A stretch of 64,000 nucleotides of DNA from Dicaeum eximium (lineage: Eukaryota; Chordata; Aves; Passeriformes; Dicaeidae). The notes beneath the pieces were generated by a model, which did not search any database, was not told the origin of the DNA, and saw nothing but the letters and a program-made list of their open reading frames with translations. Both the position numbers and the translations under genes were made by a program. Shown piece after piece: positions 37,691-51,239 of this stretch (position 1 is the first letter of the stretch; each line of letters starts with the position of its first letter). The stretch covers positions 930,001-994,000 of the forward strand of contig VWZP01008548.1 of the NCBI GenBank assembly GCA_013396995.1, written 5' to 3'.

Positions 37691-39600
37691 AAACAACCAA
37701 ATGTCAAATAAAATTAAACAACAGATTTTTTTTTAAATTCTATTATTGTTAGTATAACAGTGCTATCATCTCTGTTATTGAGAAGCTTTTGCCAAATAGA
37801 GAAAAAAAACTGAGGGAATATTTTTGCTTATTGTACACCCATTAAGGGATATTGTTGCAGCTATTATTTAAAATATGGCTTGCAGATTACACCTAGGAAA
37901 AAATGCAACTTTCTTCTAGTAACAAAATGCTTACTAGTTGTTCGGAAAATACCCTTTTTACAGAAAATTATTCTATGTACTTCCTGTATTTACTTGAAGT
38001 TTTCTTTCTTTAAAAAAAAATTCAGAATTTACCTCTTTAAGGGAAAAAAAAACAACTAGAAATTAAAAAAAAAAAAATACAAAAAGAGCCAAGCAAGGAT
38101 AATCACTTTCTGGATTATCTCTAGGACTCAAAAAAAAAAAAAAATTACAATGTTAGATTAGATTTTGCCAATATCTCAAGCTTAAAACTTGTAAGATTTC
38201 TGGTCAAAGCAATATTAACTTCAAGTCTTTCTCAATCAGAAAATGAGGAAATGTAATATTTTGGAACAACTTGAGTACAAGGACTTTAGGCAGTAAGGAA
38301 GGAATATGTAACAACTCTTGTAATTTAAAAGTAATAGGGAAAAAAAAGGTGCTTTTCATCTCCATTTGCTGGAAAGTTTATCAAAGGGAAAGCAGAGTTA
38401 GAAACATTTAACAAAACAAATCATAATAAAAAAGCAATATTGAGATGGAAAACCCAAACCCTCAGAAGGCAAACCTACATGTTAAATCATAATTTTATCC
38501 TTTTTGAGCAAGCTACTACAGATGTTATAATAATTCTAAAAAATTATTTTTGTCTCAGACGCTTCATACAGTGAACGGATAGTAGTTTTTAAATGGACAG
38601 AAATTCAGTATTTTTTCTCTTAATTATTAAATGTTGTAGTCATGTATTTACAGCAAATATTAAAAATTCCTTTTAAAGACAGATTTGTTATATTTAGATA
38701 TCATTGTCATGGACTTTGCTAAAATGCTTATACCTCTGGAATCTGAATGATTCAAGAATTAAATTATCTCCACACACTCCACAGTGAGGAATCAATTGTC
38801 TTAATTGAGGAACTTAGATGGAGACTGAAAAGATCCACTGATATTTGATATGAAACCTGATTCATATAAGTCTTGATTTTAAAGGGAAATCAGCTTCCTA
38901 AAGGATTTTGTGTTCATAGCACAGATCCAATTACTTTAATTGCAACTAGGAATACCTACTACTTGTGCAAATGAGACTCTAGGATGTCAAAGTGTACACT
39001 GATTTAAAAAAAAAAAAAACAAACAAAAAAAACCAAAAAACCAAAACCAAAATCCAGCTCCAAAATAACATTTGCTTAAAAGTCACAGCAAGTTGAAAAC
39101 AAAATATATAAAGTATGCAGGTTTTGCCACACAAATCAAACACCTTAACCACAGAAACCTTTTTCCTTTTCTTGAAAAAATGTTGCTTATACAGCTTAAC
39201 ATACCTTCAGATGATTTGGTAGAAGGTTTAGGGATTCTTTCATCACTTCATTACACTGGCTGAAATGCAAGCATATTCTCTCCACAGTAAATGGAATGAG
39301 ATTCCTGCCAAAAGCATGATTAAACTCCACATAGGGATGTGGACCCAAAATCATGCTTTTTATGGACAACCTTCTATTATTTTCCTAATTTATATTTGCC
39401 ATTTTACTGCTTGATTTTTGACCATTAATAATCTCTGAACATGATTTTTTTATGTGTAACACCGTTTTTTATTAAAAGGCTAATTAAAATCATTACTATA
39501 AATTGTGTACTTTGGTACCACAACCAAAAATGTCTCACACTCTGCCACTTGAGCAGATTGAATACCAGGAACGTGCTCTCTAAACCAACTCTCACAAGGG
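37691..39600. other. AT-rich unique sequence with many A runs
   Basis: A13 at 38,065-38,077, A15 at 38,130-38,144, and an A/C-rich tract at 39,006-39,053 (A13 then CAAACAAAAAAAACC). No gene or dispersed repeat is recognised. Confidence 0.5.
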
Positions 39601-40050
39601 AGGTCACCAGCAGCAGATTTCATAGGTATTTGCTGTCATTTGCATTTCCTTCAAACATTGGAGGGAATCATATTTTAGCAAGACAGGTTCTGTTTTCCTA
39701 TTTTCTTCAGATAAGCCTATCTAAACTGTTATGCCTGTTTCTCAAAACTCTAATTGTATCATCTAAATTTTCATTCCAACTGCATCCTTCTAATAAGGAG
39801 ATCTCTAAAATCCCCTCCCTATATAAATTTGCTTTGATGTCTCTTGCCTTAATTACTATTACCACAATTTTTTAGTAGTTCCCATTTTTTCTAATACTGC
39901 CCTAGAAATTCCTATTTTGTTTTCTTTATTCAAACGATTCTCATTCTTGATGTTTTGTTCTTCATACAGTCTGTCTCTCTTACCTTCCTTAATTTGCTTT
40001 TTTTAGTGACTTCCATCCTTATTGTCTGGGCTTCCATCCAGTCATCAAAA

Positions 40051-40076
40051 CGACTTCTTAGTTCGACTTCTTAGTT
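40051..40076. repeat. 13-bp perfect tandem duplication
   Basis: CGACTTCTTAGTT at 40,051-40,063 is repeated exactly at 40,064-40,076, a few bases before the TTCC microsatellite. Confidence 0.96.
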
Positions 40077-40082
40077 ATGTCT

Positions 40083-40161
40083 CCTTCCTTCCTTCCTTCC
40101 TTCCTTCCTTCCTTCCTTCCTTCCTTCCTTCCGCGCCTTCCGCGCCTTCCTTCCTTCCTTC
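40083..40161. repeat. Compound (TTCC)n microsatellite with CGCGCC units
   Basis: About twelve TTCC units, then CGCGCCTTCCGCGCC, then five more TTCC units, ending at an N (40,162). The units and orientation match the tract at 11,557-11,650. Confidence 0.95.
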
Positions 40162-40162
40162 N
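40162..40162. other. Ambiguous base (N) at the end of a microsatellite
   Basis: A single N lies at the boundary between the TTCC tract and unique sequence. The repeat length is probably unreliable. Confidence 0.8.
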
Positions 40163-40500
40163 CACAAGTTCTTGTTTAAGTCTTTTAATGACAGCCCCTA
40201 CTAAGGATCGTTGTGTGGTGCCTTCCCTTTCCGCTTACCTTCTTCCTCTACCCTGCTTCTCTTTTTCTTTCATTTATTTGCAGACTGTTTCTAATCCTTT
40301 CTTTTCAGTTACTTCACCATTCTTTCCTAGGAACTGGTGTCTCTTTCTCTCCCTGCTTCAGACAATGTTGTTCCCATCTTTGACTCTTTGTCTTGTGGCC
40401 TGCATGTGTTATTCTAATGATCTGCCCCTGAATCTGTCAGAAAGCTTCTTTTTTTGTGCTGATTGGGTCTTTCCCCAAGAGAAGATGCTGGCCTGAGTGG

Positions 40501-43500
40501 CACAGGAATGACAGAGTTCAAGTACTTCTGTTCCTTTCCACAGAATACAATGATAGCTTTGTTCCTAATTTATAAAGGGTACAGCTTTTGAAGCAATTAA
40601 TGAAAGGATGAGAATGCTATTAATTTCACTTTTTATTAGTTGTAATGCAGAATTTGGAATAAAAGGATAAGCCCCAAGAAAAGCTTGAGAGTTCTCTGGC
40701 AGTTTTAACCACTGTTTTAATTAATAATGAGCTAAGGCTATCTCACTGATCACAAAAGAGAAATGCACATATCAAAACCAACTGGAAATGAGGTTTCACA
40801 GTGATTCTCTGATGACACAGGGGATATATATTAGATTCATGTAAGAGGCAAAGTATATTTGGTCAGGAGAGGGACCCATCTGCACTACCTCATATTCTTT
40901 TACTCAGTATGAACAACCATACTATCACAATTACTGTGTTATGAAATGGGCAACAAAAAGTTGTACTGTGTGCAATGCTGACAGAAAAAGAAAAAGGGTT
41001 TTATTAGGTTTTGTCCTACAGATTCTATTTTCTATCCTACAGCTTGCCCTGCATATATTTGATTATAAAAATAAGTTGATATGCCTAACATCAGCTTGTA
41101 GGAACTCTTTGGAAATAGATACACAGACACTATCCCTTCATTAATTTCTTTTTCCTCACTGTTGCATCTGCTTGATATATTTCTCATAGAGAAACCCATA
41201 TTATGAATTCAGTAATCAGACTTTTTTCCCTGTAGGCAACATACACAGCATCATAATCATAGTTATGAGCATCATTTCACTTCATTTTAGCCACCTAAAT
41301 GTTAGGGGCCAGTTTAGCCAGGTGTCTAATGTATATGGTAATAACTTTGTTGCTGAGGAGGAAAAATATTTCCCTCCAGAAAAAATTTTCATCCCAACTA
41401 TGTCAGATGTCAACTGTCTCCTACCTTAGGAGAGAATTATGTCTCTCTCTACTGGCATAATAGGCATGAAAATTCATCTCTTGGATACAATTTATAGTGG
41501 AAATGAGATTTCTCCACTGGAAAGAACTGAGACAATCATATTACCTATACAGATGACCACACCTACTTTCTAAACTTGTAAATGACTGGTAACAAGAAGG
41601 TGGCAATGTACCTGATGTCCTTTCTCCTCTAGTCAGAGACACAAGCATCATTTATAACACTTAGTGTAAATGCTTATCTACTGCAGTTTAAAAAAGGATA
41701 TCATATTGTTATTAGAAATCAAATATTTCAGTTCATGCTAATCTGTCTAAACTTTATAAACCTGGGTATGAACTCCTGGCTGTCATCACATCAGGTGTTT
41801 TGAGTTTCACTTCTGACTTCAGGGAACTTAGACTTCACAGATAAGGTCTTTACATCCTACACAAACTATGTTCTCTCTGACCAAAGTTTTGCAAAAAAAA
41901 ATCCATGAATTATTTAACATTCCTGTCTTTTCTAAATAAGGTAACAAATTATTTTCCCCTCTTATATTTGAAACAGTTATTGCCAGTAACCAATACCTGA
42001 GGTACAGTTTTAAAAGTGGTTGAGCAACACATTTAGCATCAGTTGTGATGTTGACATGTCTAGAATCCTTAGAGTTAACAGAAGCTGTTAATTATATCAC
42101 TTTCAGTAGCTAAACTGTAGTAGCTGTTACTTACTGAGTAAACAAACTTCAATCAACTATAAGACTTTCCAGGCTCATTAAGGATCCTAAAAAAAAAAAG
42201 AAAAAAAAAAAGAGATTTGACTGTTTTGAAAGGCACATTGACTTTATAAATCTTTTTAGCTAAAAGGCACATAAATCTCTAAACTGTGAGACATCAATGT
42301 AATTAACTTCTATTTTTAAGATATATACATTTAAATACATGTAAAGCAAAAAAAAAAAAAAAAGTCCATATTGAGGGCAAAAGAATATCTGTTGAAATCT
42401 GTCACAAACTACTACCTGAATGAAAGTTCACATTTTTTGCTAATGTTGCAGGTTATATTGTAGTTATTGTTTTACCAATGTTGATAAACCAATACTTTTA
42501 ATCTGTAATTTTAATCCATAATTTTAAAAGAGATGAATGTGTTTTGAAGTGGACTTGAATTAAATGTTGAGGTAGTTTGAGAAAGGTATGATTTATCTTT
42601 CATTTTAAAGACTGAATCTTTTGGAAAATTCAGAAACTGAGTCTGGAAATGACTTTAAACCTAACAGTAAAAAAAAAAAAATAAAAGCAAGGGAGATATA
42701 AGTAGTTATGTGTATGATTTTTGGAACTGAAGTAATTTTGAATATGACATATGCTTAGACAGTCTACCTTATTTCAAAAATATTTATGTACTAACAATCT
42801 GTCACAAAATCTACCCAATGTGCTTATATTTCATAATAAAGCCATCTATTGTCTGGGGCCTATTAATAAACCAAACACTCTAGGTTTTTGAACAGGTTAT
42901 CTACCAAAGTAGGCAAGAGTACCCACCCTGTGGGAAGATACTCAAGACACCCATTTTACAGATATTAAAGTAATGTAACTAACTCAGAATAAGCCTTAGC
43001 AATATCTTAGTCCATGCACCATTAGGAAATGTAAATAATTTCACCACTGAAAATATGTAAATAGAAGTAATGTGCAATATTAATATTTTCTGTTTCTTAA
43101 TTTTCCTTTCTGTTTCTTAATCTTCAAGGTATTTCATTCTGGTGATAAAAAATATTTCCTTTTAGAAGTGGATAGTCCTCTCAAATGCAGGGCTTATGTG
43201 TCTTACTCATATCTTAATTAGATCTTATGTTTGAATATCAGGTATATTTTTCTGATTATCTGGTACTCATATTGCAAAGGTCATTAAACACACACATGTA
43301 ATTAATAGTTGTATATTCTTGTGATATTTTTCAAGCAATAATGTTCATGTATAGAAATTGGGACATATAAATTAGTTTGTTTGACATCCATGTTGTTGTT
43401 TCTGATAAGTATACAATGAAAAAAACAAAATGGCATTTCGAACTCTGAAGAAGATTAATTCAATCTACTTACATGTCCAAAGTGTGCCTTTAACTGATGA

Positions 43501-44017
43501 TTTTAATTTATTATCTCAGTGTAGACCCCTCCCTCTATCAATGAACTGTGAGCTGGAAAAAAAACAAATCATAACTGGAGTAAATTTCAGATAGTTATAG
43601 CTGTGAACCTGTGTGAATAGAAAATGTTTCTTCATATGACTCTAGAGAAATTGCTATACACTCTCAAAGTGAAAACCAAAGTCATAGTTGAACCTAAGGG
43701 CAGTATCTATAGTAAGAGACAAAATGCAGCAGGGGATAGGCACAGCCCATAGTATGCAATTATATCTTTTTTTTCCCCTATGTTTGGTATGCTCCCTAGA
43801 TTGGCTGCAGTTAGTGCAAAACACATTTCCCCTGTCTATTCCTATTCATGATGTGAGAGATAGCACAGCTGAGGGAATATTTAAGGGGACTTTAGGGATA
43901 AAACACTATTTCTGAAGAGAATAGAAAGTTTTAGTCTTGTGAACACAGACTGTGTCGCATCATTTGCCTCAAGGACATGAACAAGGCCTTGTTATCGTAT
44001 TCAATAGCATAAGAAGG
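40501..44017. other. Unique AT-rich non-coding sequence
   Basis: About 3.5 kb with no recognised gene. A runs lie at 42,189-42,211 (interrupted), 42,348-42,363 and 42,669-42,681. A 15-bp direct repeat TTTCTGTTTCTTAAT with a 21-bp period lies at about 43,087-43,123. Confidence 0.5.
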
Positions 44018-44116
44018 AAATAAACTTGTTGGGGAGTGTTCAGAGGAGGGCCATAAAGATGACCAGAAGGCTGGAACACCTCTCCTGTGAAGACAGATTG
44101 AAAAAAGTTCTGAAGA
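44018..44116 (+). mobile_element. CR1 LINE fragment from the RT C-terminal region (plus)
   Basis: GAAATAAACTTGTTGGGGAG, TGTTCAGAGGAGGGCCATAA, AGATGACCAGAAGGCTGGAA and CACCTCTCCTGTGAAGACAG match the part of CR1 coding for the end of ORF2. The alignment breaks at about 44,116. The 44,350 block continues the same element or belongs to a second copy. Confidence 0.72.
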
Positions 44117-44349
44117 AAACAAAGTACTAGTGGGTATAGTAAATGATAAACAAAAAGAAAATAGATATTACTGCTATAACACTATTAAAATCTCACAGTT
44201 TCTTTCCCCCTCAAAATTTTAGCACTACACTAGAACACTGAGAAGAGCTACTATCAAATACTGGTATTACAATTCCTTTTTCTTGCTGTGAAGATGACTG
44301 AACAGATTTAAATCATATCCAGATTACTAAGACTGCACATTCTGTGAGG
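44117..44349. other. Unrelated sequence between two CR1 blocks
   Basis: About 230 bp with no CR1 resemblance separate two sense-oriented CR1 blocks. It may be an insertion into one old CR1 or simply the gap between two insertions. I see no tail, terminal repeat or gene. Confidence 0.4.
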
Positions 44350-44715
44350 ATCAGCTGAAAGAATCATGCTTGTTTGGCCTAAACAAGAGAGTTGAGAGGA
44401 CCTAGTTGCATCCCTAAAATACTTGGAAGTAGGTTGCTGGGAAGATGAAGCCAGAGTCTGTATGGAGATGCACAGCAGCACAAAGAGGGAAAAAGATACA
44501 TAAATACAGACAAGCGTGGTTCTGAATAGATATAAAGAAAATAAAAACTATGAGGTAAATTAAGCATAAAAACAGGTTGCCCAGAGAGGATGTGAAGTCT
44601 CTGTTCTTTGAAGTCTTCAAGACTTGATGGTAAAAGAGCTTTGCAAAACCTGGTCTGAATTCAGCATTGACCTTTTTCTGAGCAGGAGATAACCAGCTGA
44701 GATTCCTTTCAGACT
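44350..44715 (+). mobile_element. Old CR1 LINE 3' segment (plus)
   Basis: Strongly diverged. AGAGAGTTGAGAGGACCTAG, AAAACAGGTTGCCCAGAGAG, GTCTTCAAGACTTGATGG and GACCTTTTTCTGAGCAGGAG lie in CR1 order. Many substitutions and small indels and the lost tail indicate an old copy. The 102-codon minus frame across it is antisense. Confidence 0.6.
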
Positions 44716-45486
44716 GAGTCATTCTTTGATTATTTATACGGATAAAATCAAACCAAAAGAAACAACAACAACAAAAAAAAAGTAAAAAAAGCCCAAAAAA
44801 ATCCTAACCAAAACAAAAAGTCATACAGAAAAAAACCCCCCAAACACCCCTTCCCCCAAAAAAATCCCGAAGACTGAAATAATAATATCTTCTTTAAAGG
44901 ATTTTTGACACTACCAAAATAACAATTTTTCCATAATAAAGAAGCACTAAAATAGTACTACAGTAGATGTCTTTTTTTGCTGTCTAGTCCTTTTCTACCA
45001 GGCAACTTTGAAATGTTATCATAAGCTGATAACATTCTATATGGATCTCTCCCAGATATGGATTCAGCTGAAGATTTGAAATTGACAGAACTGAAGAGTA
45101 AATGAATTTGGAAATAAAGATGATGTAGGAATTTATTTTAATTGAACATGCAAAAGGTAACTGGAGTTTTTTCAAAATAGAAGAGACAAGCAAACTAAAA
45201 AGTAAGTACCTTTGAATTCAAGTGGGTGAACAACTTTCTTGGAGTATGCATCTCCTAACAATATTTACTGACTAAAACATCAAAGGGATAATCTATATAG
45301 GGGAAATGTGGCATCTGAGACAGCATAGAAGGGCTAAAATAAGTGCTATCCATTTAAAAAAATGTTGGCACATACTTGGGGTTTATCCTAAGGAATGGTG
45401 ATTTCTTTTCTTGAGTTTCAGGAAGTCACATGAAAATTCCAGGATCTTTGCAACCTTTCTTTTTGTACATGTTGTGTGAATTGTGA
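44716..45486. other. A-rich low-complexity sequence and unique DNA
   Basis: 44,754-44,870 is an A-rich tract with CAACAACAAC and CCCCCC blocks. The remainder is unique with no gene. Confidence 0.55.
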
Positions 45487-45885
45487 CAGAATCATAGTCT
45501 GGATGAGGTTAGCAGGGATTCTGGAAACTGCCTAATCAATCTGTCTTTCTCAGTGCAAGGGCCTTACCCAGCTGAGTTTTGAATGTCTCCAGGGATATAT
45601 ACTCCACAGTCTTCCTGGGAAACTTATTCCAGAATTAGACCAAATCACAGAAAAAAATACTTATCTTATGATGAAATGAATTTTCTTGTATTTCAATTTG
45701 TGTCTCTTGACTCTTGCTCTGTCTCTGGGTACCACTGAGAAGACTCTGTCTCTATCTTCTTTACTTTCGCCTATCAGAAATTTATGCACATGGAAAAAAT
45801 TCCCTTGGGCTCCCTTTTCTCAAAGCTGGAAAGTCCCAACTCTCTAAGCCTCTCCCTTTTACTGTCCTTAAGTCCTTGCAGAACA
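45487..45885 (-). mobile_element. Old CR1 LINE 3' segment (minus)
   Basis: The plus strand reads as reverse-complement CR1 from the tail (ACAGAATCATAGTCTGGATG) through GAATGTCTCCAGGGATATAT, TTCCTGGGAAACTTATTCCA and CTCTGGGTACCACTGAGAAG to CCCAACTCTCTAAGCCTCTC. The block order is correct but divergence is high. The 63-codon plus frame inside it is an antisense artefact. Confidence 0.72.
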
Positions 45886-48800
45886 TAAATTTCCTGAAAA
45901 ACTAAATTTCTCTGCCTTGCTAACAGCAACAAAATGTATCAGACTTAACAAATTGACATTCCTCTAAAATTAATTCTTTTCAAGTCCAAAATGTCACAGT
46001 TCCTTAGACTGGAGAGACATAATTTTCCAGGAACTCTTCTTCAATTTCTCCCACCCTGAAAATATTGTTCTGCATCTGCAAAATCTACAGTAACTTATCC
46101 AAAATTATTTCTTCTACTGCTGAGACTAATACCTAAGAAAAAAGTATTGCAGACTTCTGATTGATAAAAATATAAAAGGTTTAAATATGTTTTTTTCTTA
46201 CTTTTATTAGCTTTCATAGGGTGATTCAGCATTAGAAATATAATTAGGAAGTACTGATAATTCCATGAGCTTTTGGTCTGTATTGAACTTCGAGAAAGCA
46301 AAACTATATAAAACCATCTGGGATTTCACTGTAATGTTGCTTCTTGGACATGTTTTCACATATGATGGTTTGCTTTTTAGTATGTTTACCTCTGGATAAT
46401 GACTCCATTTTTTTCCAAAGGGAGCCAAACTGGGGGATTTCCTTAAAAGGGAAAATGTGGCCTGACCAAAATGTTTCTTCCAATGAATCTTTTCCTAAGA
46501 TCTGGTAAAAGGCAGTTGCTAGTTGAACAGTTGAACTTAGCTCACATTGCCTTCATTACTCCTTAATACAACTAGTGACCTATCTGCTAAAAATAGATGA
46601 AAAATATAGTTAAGAAAGGACTTTATATCATAATTTAGGTGCATTTTATTCTAGCTACTGAAAGGGTTCATATTAAACTTGTCTTTAAAAATCTGTAGCA
46701 CTAACCTGTCTTTCTAAAATAAAAAAATATGCTCACTTTTACATTATTTTTCCTTAGAGCTCTGTTTTAGATTTTACTGTCCATTTTATAGACTAATGGT
46801 TAGTGTCTGCCCCAAAGAGCCAACACATAGGATAATGGCAAGTGCAAGACTAATCAGGTCTTGTAATAACAGGCATGTTTCCATATCAAAATAGAATTGT
46901 GAGTTTCTAATAATATTATTACTTATTACTTAATGCTACCAAGAAAATATTCTATTTATTCCAATTAAAGAAAATTACTACCACTAAGTGGATGTTGCAC
47001 TTATTCATAAGATATTAAATAGGAGTCAGCAGATGGTGCTGTAACACCTAATTTTATGAAGTCCCTTTGTCTGAACAAACAACAGGCTCTCTCTTTGGCC
47101 ACGGGAAAAACTATATTCTTTCTAGTCCAATGATGCACTTCATTTTAGGGAGAGCTCTTGCAAGCAACTAAAATATGTGCTTTCTAGCTTGTTTTCATTC
47201 ATCAATCACATTTGTTGGGATAAGTAAATTTTTTTGTGTTTGGGCTGAGAACACTAAAACAGATGAATTTTCTGCATGCAATGTGTCTGTGAGAAAAAAA
47301 GTAGGTGGTGTAAAATTAACACCTTAGGAACATAAGGTAAACTGTTAATTTCATTCTCAAGATTGACTGTCCCTTCACAGAAGACTAACAGTTTATCTGT
47401 GCTACATTAAAAAAAAAAAAATCCTTCATCCTTCTTTAGTTATCCAGCAAAGAAAACATCTTTATTGGAGCACCTTAACACCAGTCTTGGTCTGTTGGAG
47501 AAGGAACACTGAGACCCATGATGAATTACCTAGGCTTTGGAATCATGGCATCTAACATGTCACGCACTTTAATCTGTGTACTTAGATTCAAACTTAACAC
47601 AAAGTTCTCTATAATTATCCATTTTACATCCAAGATATTCTCAGTTCAGACACCTGTTTCCCAGTACCATTGCTGCATTCTGTTATGCCTCTGATTGCTT
47701 TGACCAAAAAGAAAACTTGCTTCTCTCAATCCATGGGAAAACATTAAGAAAAGGAGCTATGGGACAATTTTTTTTTATCTAAAACCAAAAGGATAATTGG
47801 AATTTTATTCTTCTGTTTTAATTATATTTCCTCAATCTGTATTTCAGTCAACCTTTCCCCTCCATACTTGCTTATTCACTGTTTCATCTTGTACAGAAGA
47901 AGCAATGAAAAGCCTCTTTCTATCAGCTGGAAGGAAGCATGAAATATTTTGTTCACATATGCCAGAGAGTGAAAATGATCTATTCTTCCTAAAACTTGAA
48001 ACAAGGTCTTCCAAGTTCAGATTCATGCTAATAATAGACTGCAATAAATGTCAAAGTCAGCATGAAAAACATAGGAGAACACATGCAGGAGCTCATATTC
48101 CTGTAAGGCTTAAAAGTACAATAAAACGGGTTCTGATTATTTTTTAAAGTTTTCCATTATTAATTGATCAAATTGATCAATAGTTGATCAAATGCTACTT
48201 AAGAATTTCCAGTTTGATAGTTTCTTTTCAGGTCAGAGGACTATATTATTGAGCTGAAGCACTTGAAGAAAAAATTGCAAAAGAAAAACACTACATAACT
48301 TATGTTAACCAGAAAAAAAAAAGAAGAAAAAAATCAGGAAATATTAGAATAAAATAATATATCATTGAGTGTTTGACTATAAACAAGTTCTAATCTTTAT
48401 TTGTGTATATTTTAATCTAGATAATTTTGATCTTGATCTATATAAAAAAAGCAAATGTTTTCAAAATATAATTAATTCTAATGTAAAAGATCCAAGATAT
48501 ATCTAGGTCATTTATTTCTTTAAATACCTAATAAAGCTATCACTTAAAACCCATATATTTTATAGTTTGAATTAATCTTGTTTAAGCTTGATGTATGGTC
48601 TAAGGCTGGAACATAACTGGATGACTGTGACCACTGCATATTATAACAGTTTTCATTATATATGTTCCTGTAGAATATCTGAGGGGAAAAAAAAAGGTGA
48701 CAAGGTCTCTCCAACCCTCTCAAAGATAAAATAACATCTTTTATTGTATTTGCCTCAGTGAAACTTGCAAACATTCACTAATATGGAATAATATTACTGA

Positions 48801-51239
48801 ACTGAAGCTATCTGGTGTGTGCATTAAACAATCTTATTGGCTAATTCTTAAATTAATGACATACGCATGTAGAGGAGAAAAGTAGAAGCCCTACATTCAG
48901 TTTTATAGATGGAAGGTATGTTGCCAGCTAAAACTACCTCCAGAGTTCCAGAAATTCAAAGAAGCTCTCTTCAAAGTTAATTATGTTGAAAAAATAATCT
49001 TTGGTTTATCTCTGTCATTTTCCCAAGCAGTAGTTCTCAAATCCTATTAAATTGCTGTTCTTCACTAAAGAGCTTTCAGAAAGATCAGAAATATTTCTCC
49101 ATGGTTATTGTTTTAGTGCTTGATTGTTGTATTTATGTCAGGAGCACAGATGCTTTTTGTTAATTAGTAGTAAGATTTAGTTTCATTAGAACTTTCACAC
49201 CAACTTATCAGAAGGCATAGATGGAATAGCTATCTGTGTAAAACTAAAAAACTTTTTTAATAGAGACCAAATTATTAATTTATACATTTAAAGGAGTCTA
49301 TCTTTTAGACCTGCATTTCATATATCAGTGCATTTACATTTTTACCATTCAGGTAATGAAATAATTTGGTTAGATACCATTTATTCTGAATAAAATTGTG
49401 TATGCCAGAGTTCAGTCATCTATTTTCTAGCATAAGATGAAGTTTCTACACTAAAATCTCATAAGATCAGAAAATCCTTTTTTTTTAAGTTACATTTTCA
49501 ATCTATAATTATCAGCATGACATTAATACATATTCTCTTTTGAGCTATGATATTGATAATAGTTTATAGTGTGATTATACAATAGTTTTACCTGTGTATT
49601 GGTTCAACAATAAAACCAGGAAAATGATGCCATTTAGAAAATCCTTGAAGAGATAAATCTTTATTGTAGCAAATCTAATGTTTATAGCTTAAGAAATCTA
49701 GTGATATAAGAACTTAGAAAAGATTTTGAAAGGATTTTTCTGCACATGAAAGTGTTCTGTTGTACCAATCTCCTAAATAGATTGCTGTATAAATATCTTA
49801 TAACCTATTATAATTGGAACAATTATTTCTAAGCTACATTTGGGAACAATATCTGTCAGGGACCCTATAATTAGTCCAAATATACAACTATGATCTTTCA
49901 AAACACAAAAAATACAGAAGAAACAATCACCAAAACTCATCTATCACCTGTCTCCATCAGTGTTTTTGAAGTTGGTTCCTCACATTTTAATTCACCACTG
50001 GAAGCCTTGAATTTTTGGATGTCAAATGATTTTTGACACTTAAAAACTTATTCCTCTAGGATGGGATTCACCTCCGAATATGTCCTAATGTGTCTAAGGT
50101 TAGACTCTCTCTTTACTTGAAACACACAGCCAGATAAAATGCTCTGTCTTATTTAAGGCAGGCACGTTCCTTATTACTAAAGCAAGATGGATATTTCTCA
50201 CAGTTTGCATGAGTAAGACTTCTCCCATCAATGCTGTATTTAGAGTCAAGTTGTGTTTAGTACCAGACATAGTTTTTTTTATTCCTTCAGTCCATCACCT
50301 TCTCTGGATAGAGATAGCTAAATTTGATTTTTACTGTCACTGTGAGCCAAGAATAACAGTGATGAACTTGGCACTAAGGAGCTGCAAAGATGCAGCAATA
50401 CCACGTGTAAACATTCAGAATGAATCTGGTCACTTAAACGTGGAAGTATGACTTGTCATGCTGAATTACTGCAAACAGAGCATGATTGATTGATTATACC
50501 CTGTCATAAGAGGTTCTCTCAGAGTAAAGGAATTAATTTAGATAAATACAAGGTAGTAATACACTTAGGAAAATGTCATATCACTAGGATGTAAAAAACT
50601 AGTAAGATCGGACTAGGAAATTGATAGTACTGCAGATCTCACAGCTGCATGATATTGCACAAAATGTTTTCTTTGTATAAATAGGTGGCTCATGCAACAG
50701 AAAAAGAAATACAGTCTTAGTAACATTTATCCCTGAAGTAAATTTTGTAATTATATCAAAATTGAGTAAGGAAAAATACCCCCCTAAAATTTATTATCTG
50801 GGACACATTAATGCTCTTGAATATCTACTGAAAAAAGGGGACAAAACAAAAGTTTATTGTTTATCGACTGAGATACAAGAGATGCCTGTGAATAAGTTTA
50901 GGAATAATTTAAGCCTTAAAAATCAGTGCGAAGATCAGCATGAAGCAGTCTACAAAGTGCAGGAATGTTTGAGACTCCAGCAGATTTTCTGAATGATTCC
51001 CAATTACAGTGTGTACAATTTGACAGAGATGACATAATACTGGATGCCCAAATACAGAGAATTTGACTGTAGATATTAAAAAAAATTACCAGATTGATTG
51101 CATTTTCAATATTTTTCCCATATTTCTCAAATCCTTTGCAGAATAGGAGTAATTTCATCGCTCCAACACATTTAACTTGCACCTAAAGATTTTTGTCTAT
51201 TAATGGATTTATATCATTACGACATTAAAAGAAGACTTC
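45886..51239. other. Unique AT-rich non-coding sequence
   Basis: About 5.4 kb. A13 lies at 47,409-47,421. Clustered TTGATCAA words lie near 48,160-48,195. A stretch near 50,490-50,700 faintly resembles very old CR1-like sequence, but I do not consider it supported. The 116-codon frame at 47,797-48,147 has no motif. Confidence 0.45.

Larger units (their letters stand above)
39601..40500. other. Pyrimidine-rich strand-asymmetric tract
   Basis: The plus strand is strongly T/C-biased over about 900 bp, interrupted by the TTCC compound microsatellite. The plus frames at 39,441-39,875 (144 codons) and 40,077-40,496 (139 codons, crossing the microsatellite and the N) reflect the lack of A-containing stops on a pyrimidine-rich strand and have no recognisable domain. 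Confidence 0.4.

Noticed and set aside
39441..40496. Two long plus frames (144 and 139 codons)
   Set aside because: Lie on a pyrimidine-rich strand where A-containing stop codons are depleted. One crosses the TTCC microsatellite and an N.
50490..50760. Very old CR1-like similarity
   Set aside because: Only a few short words agree and their spacing is not convincing.
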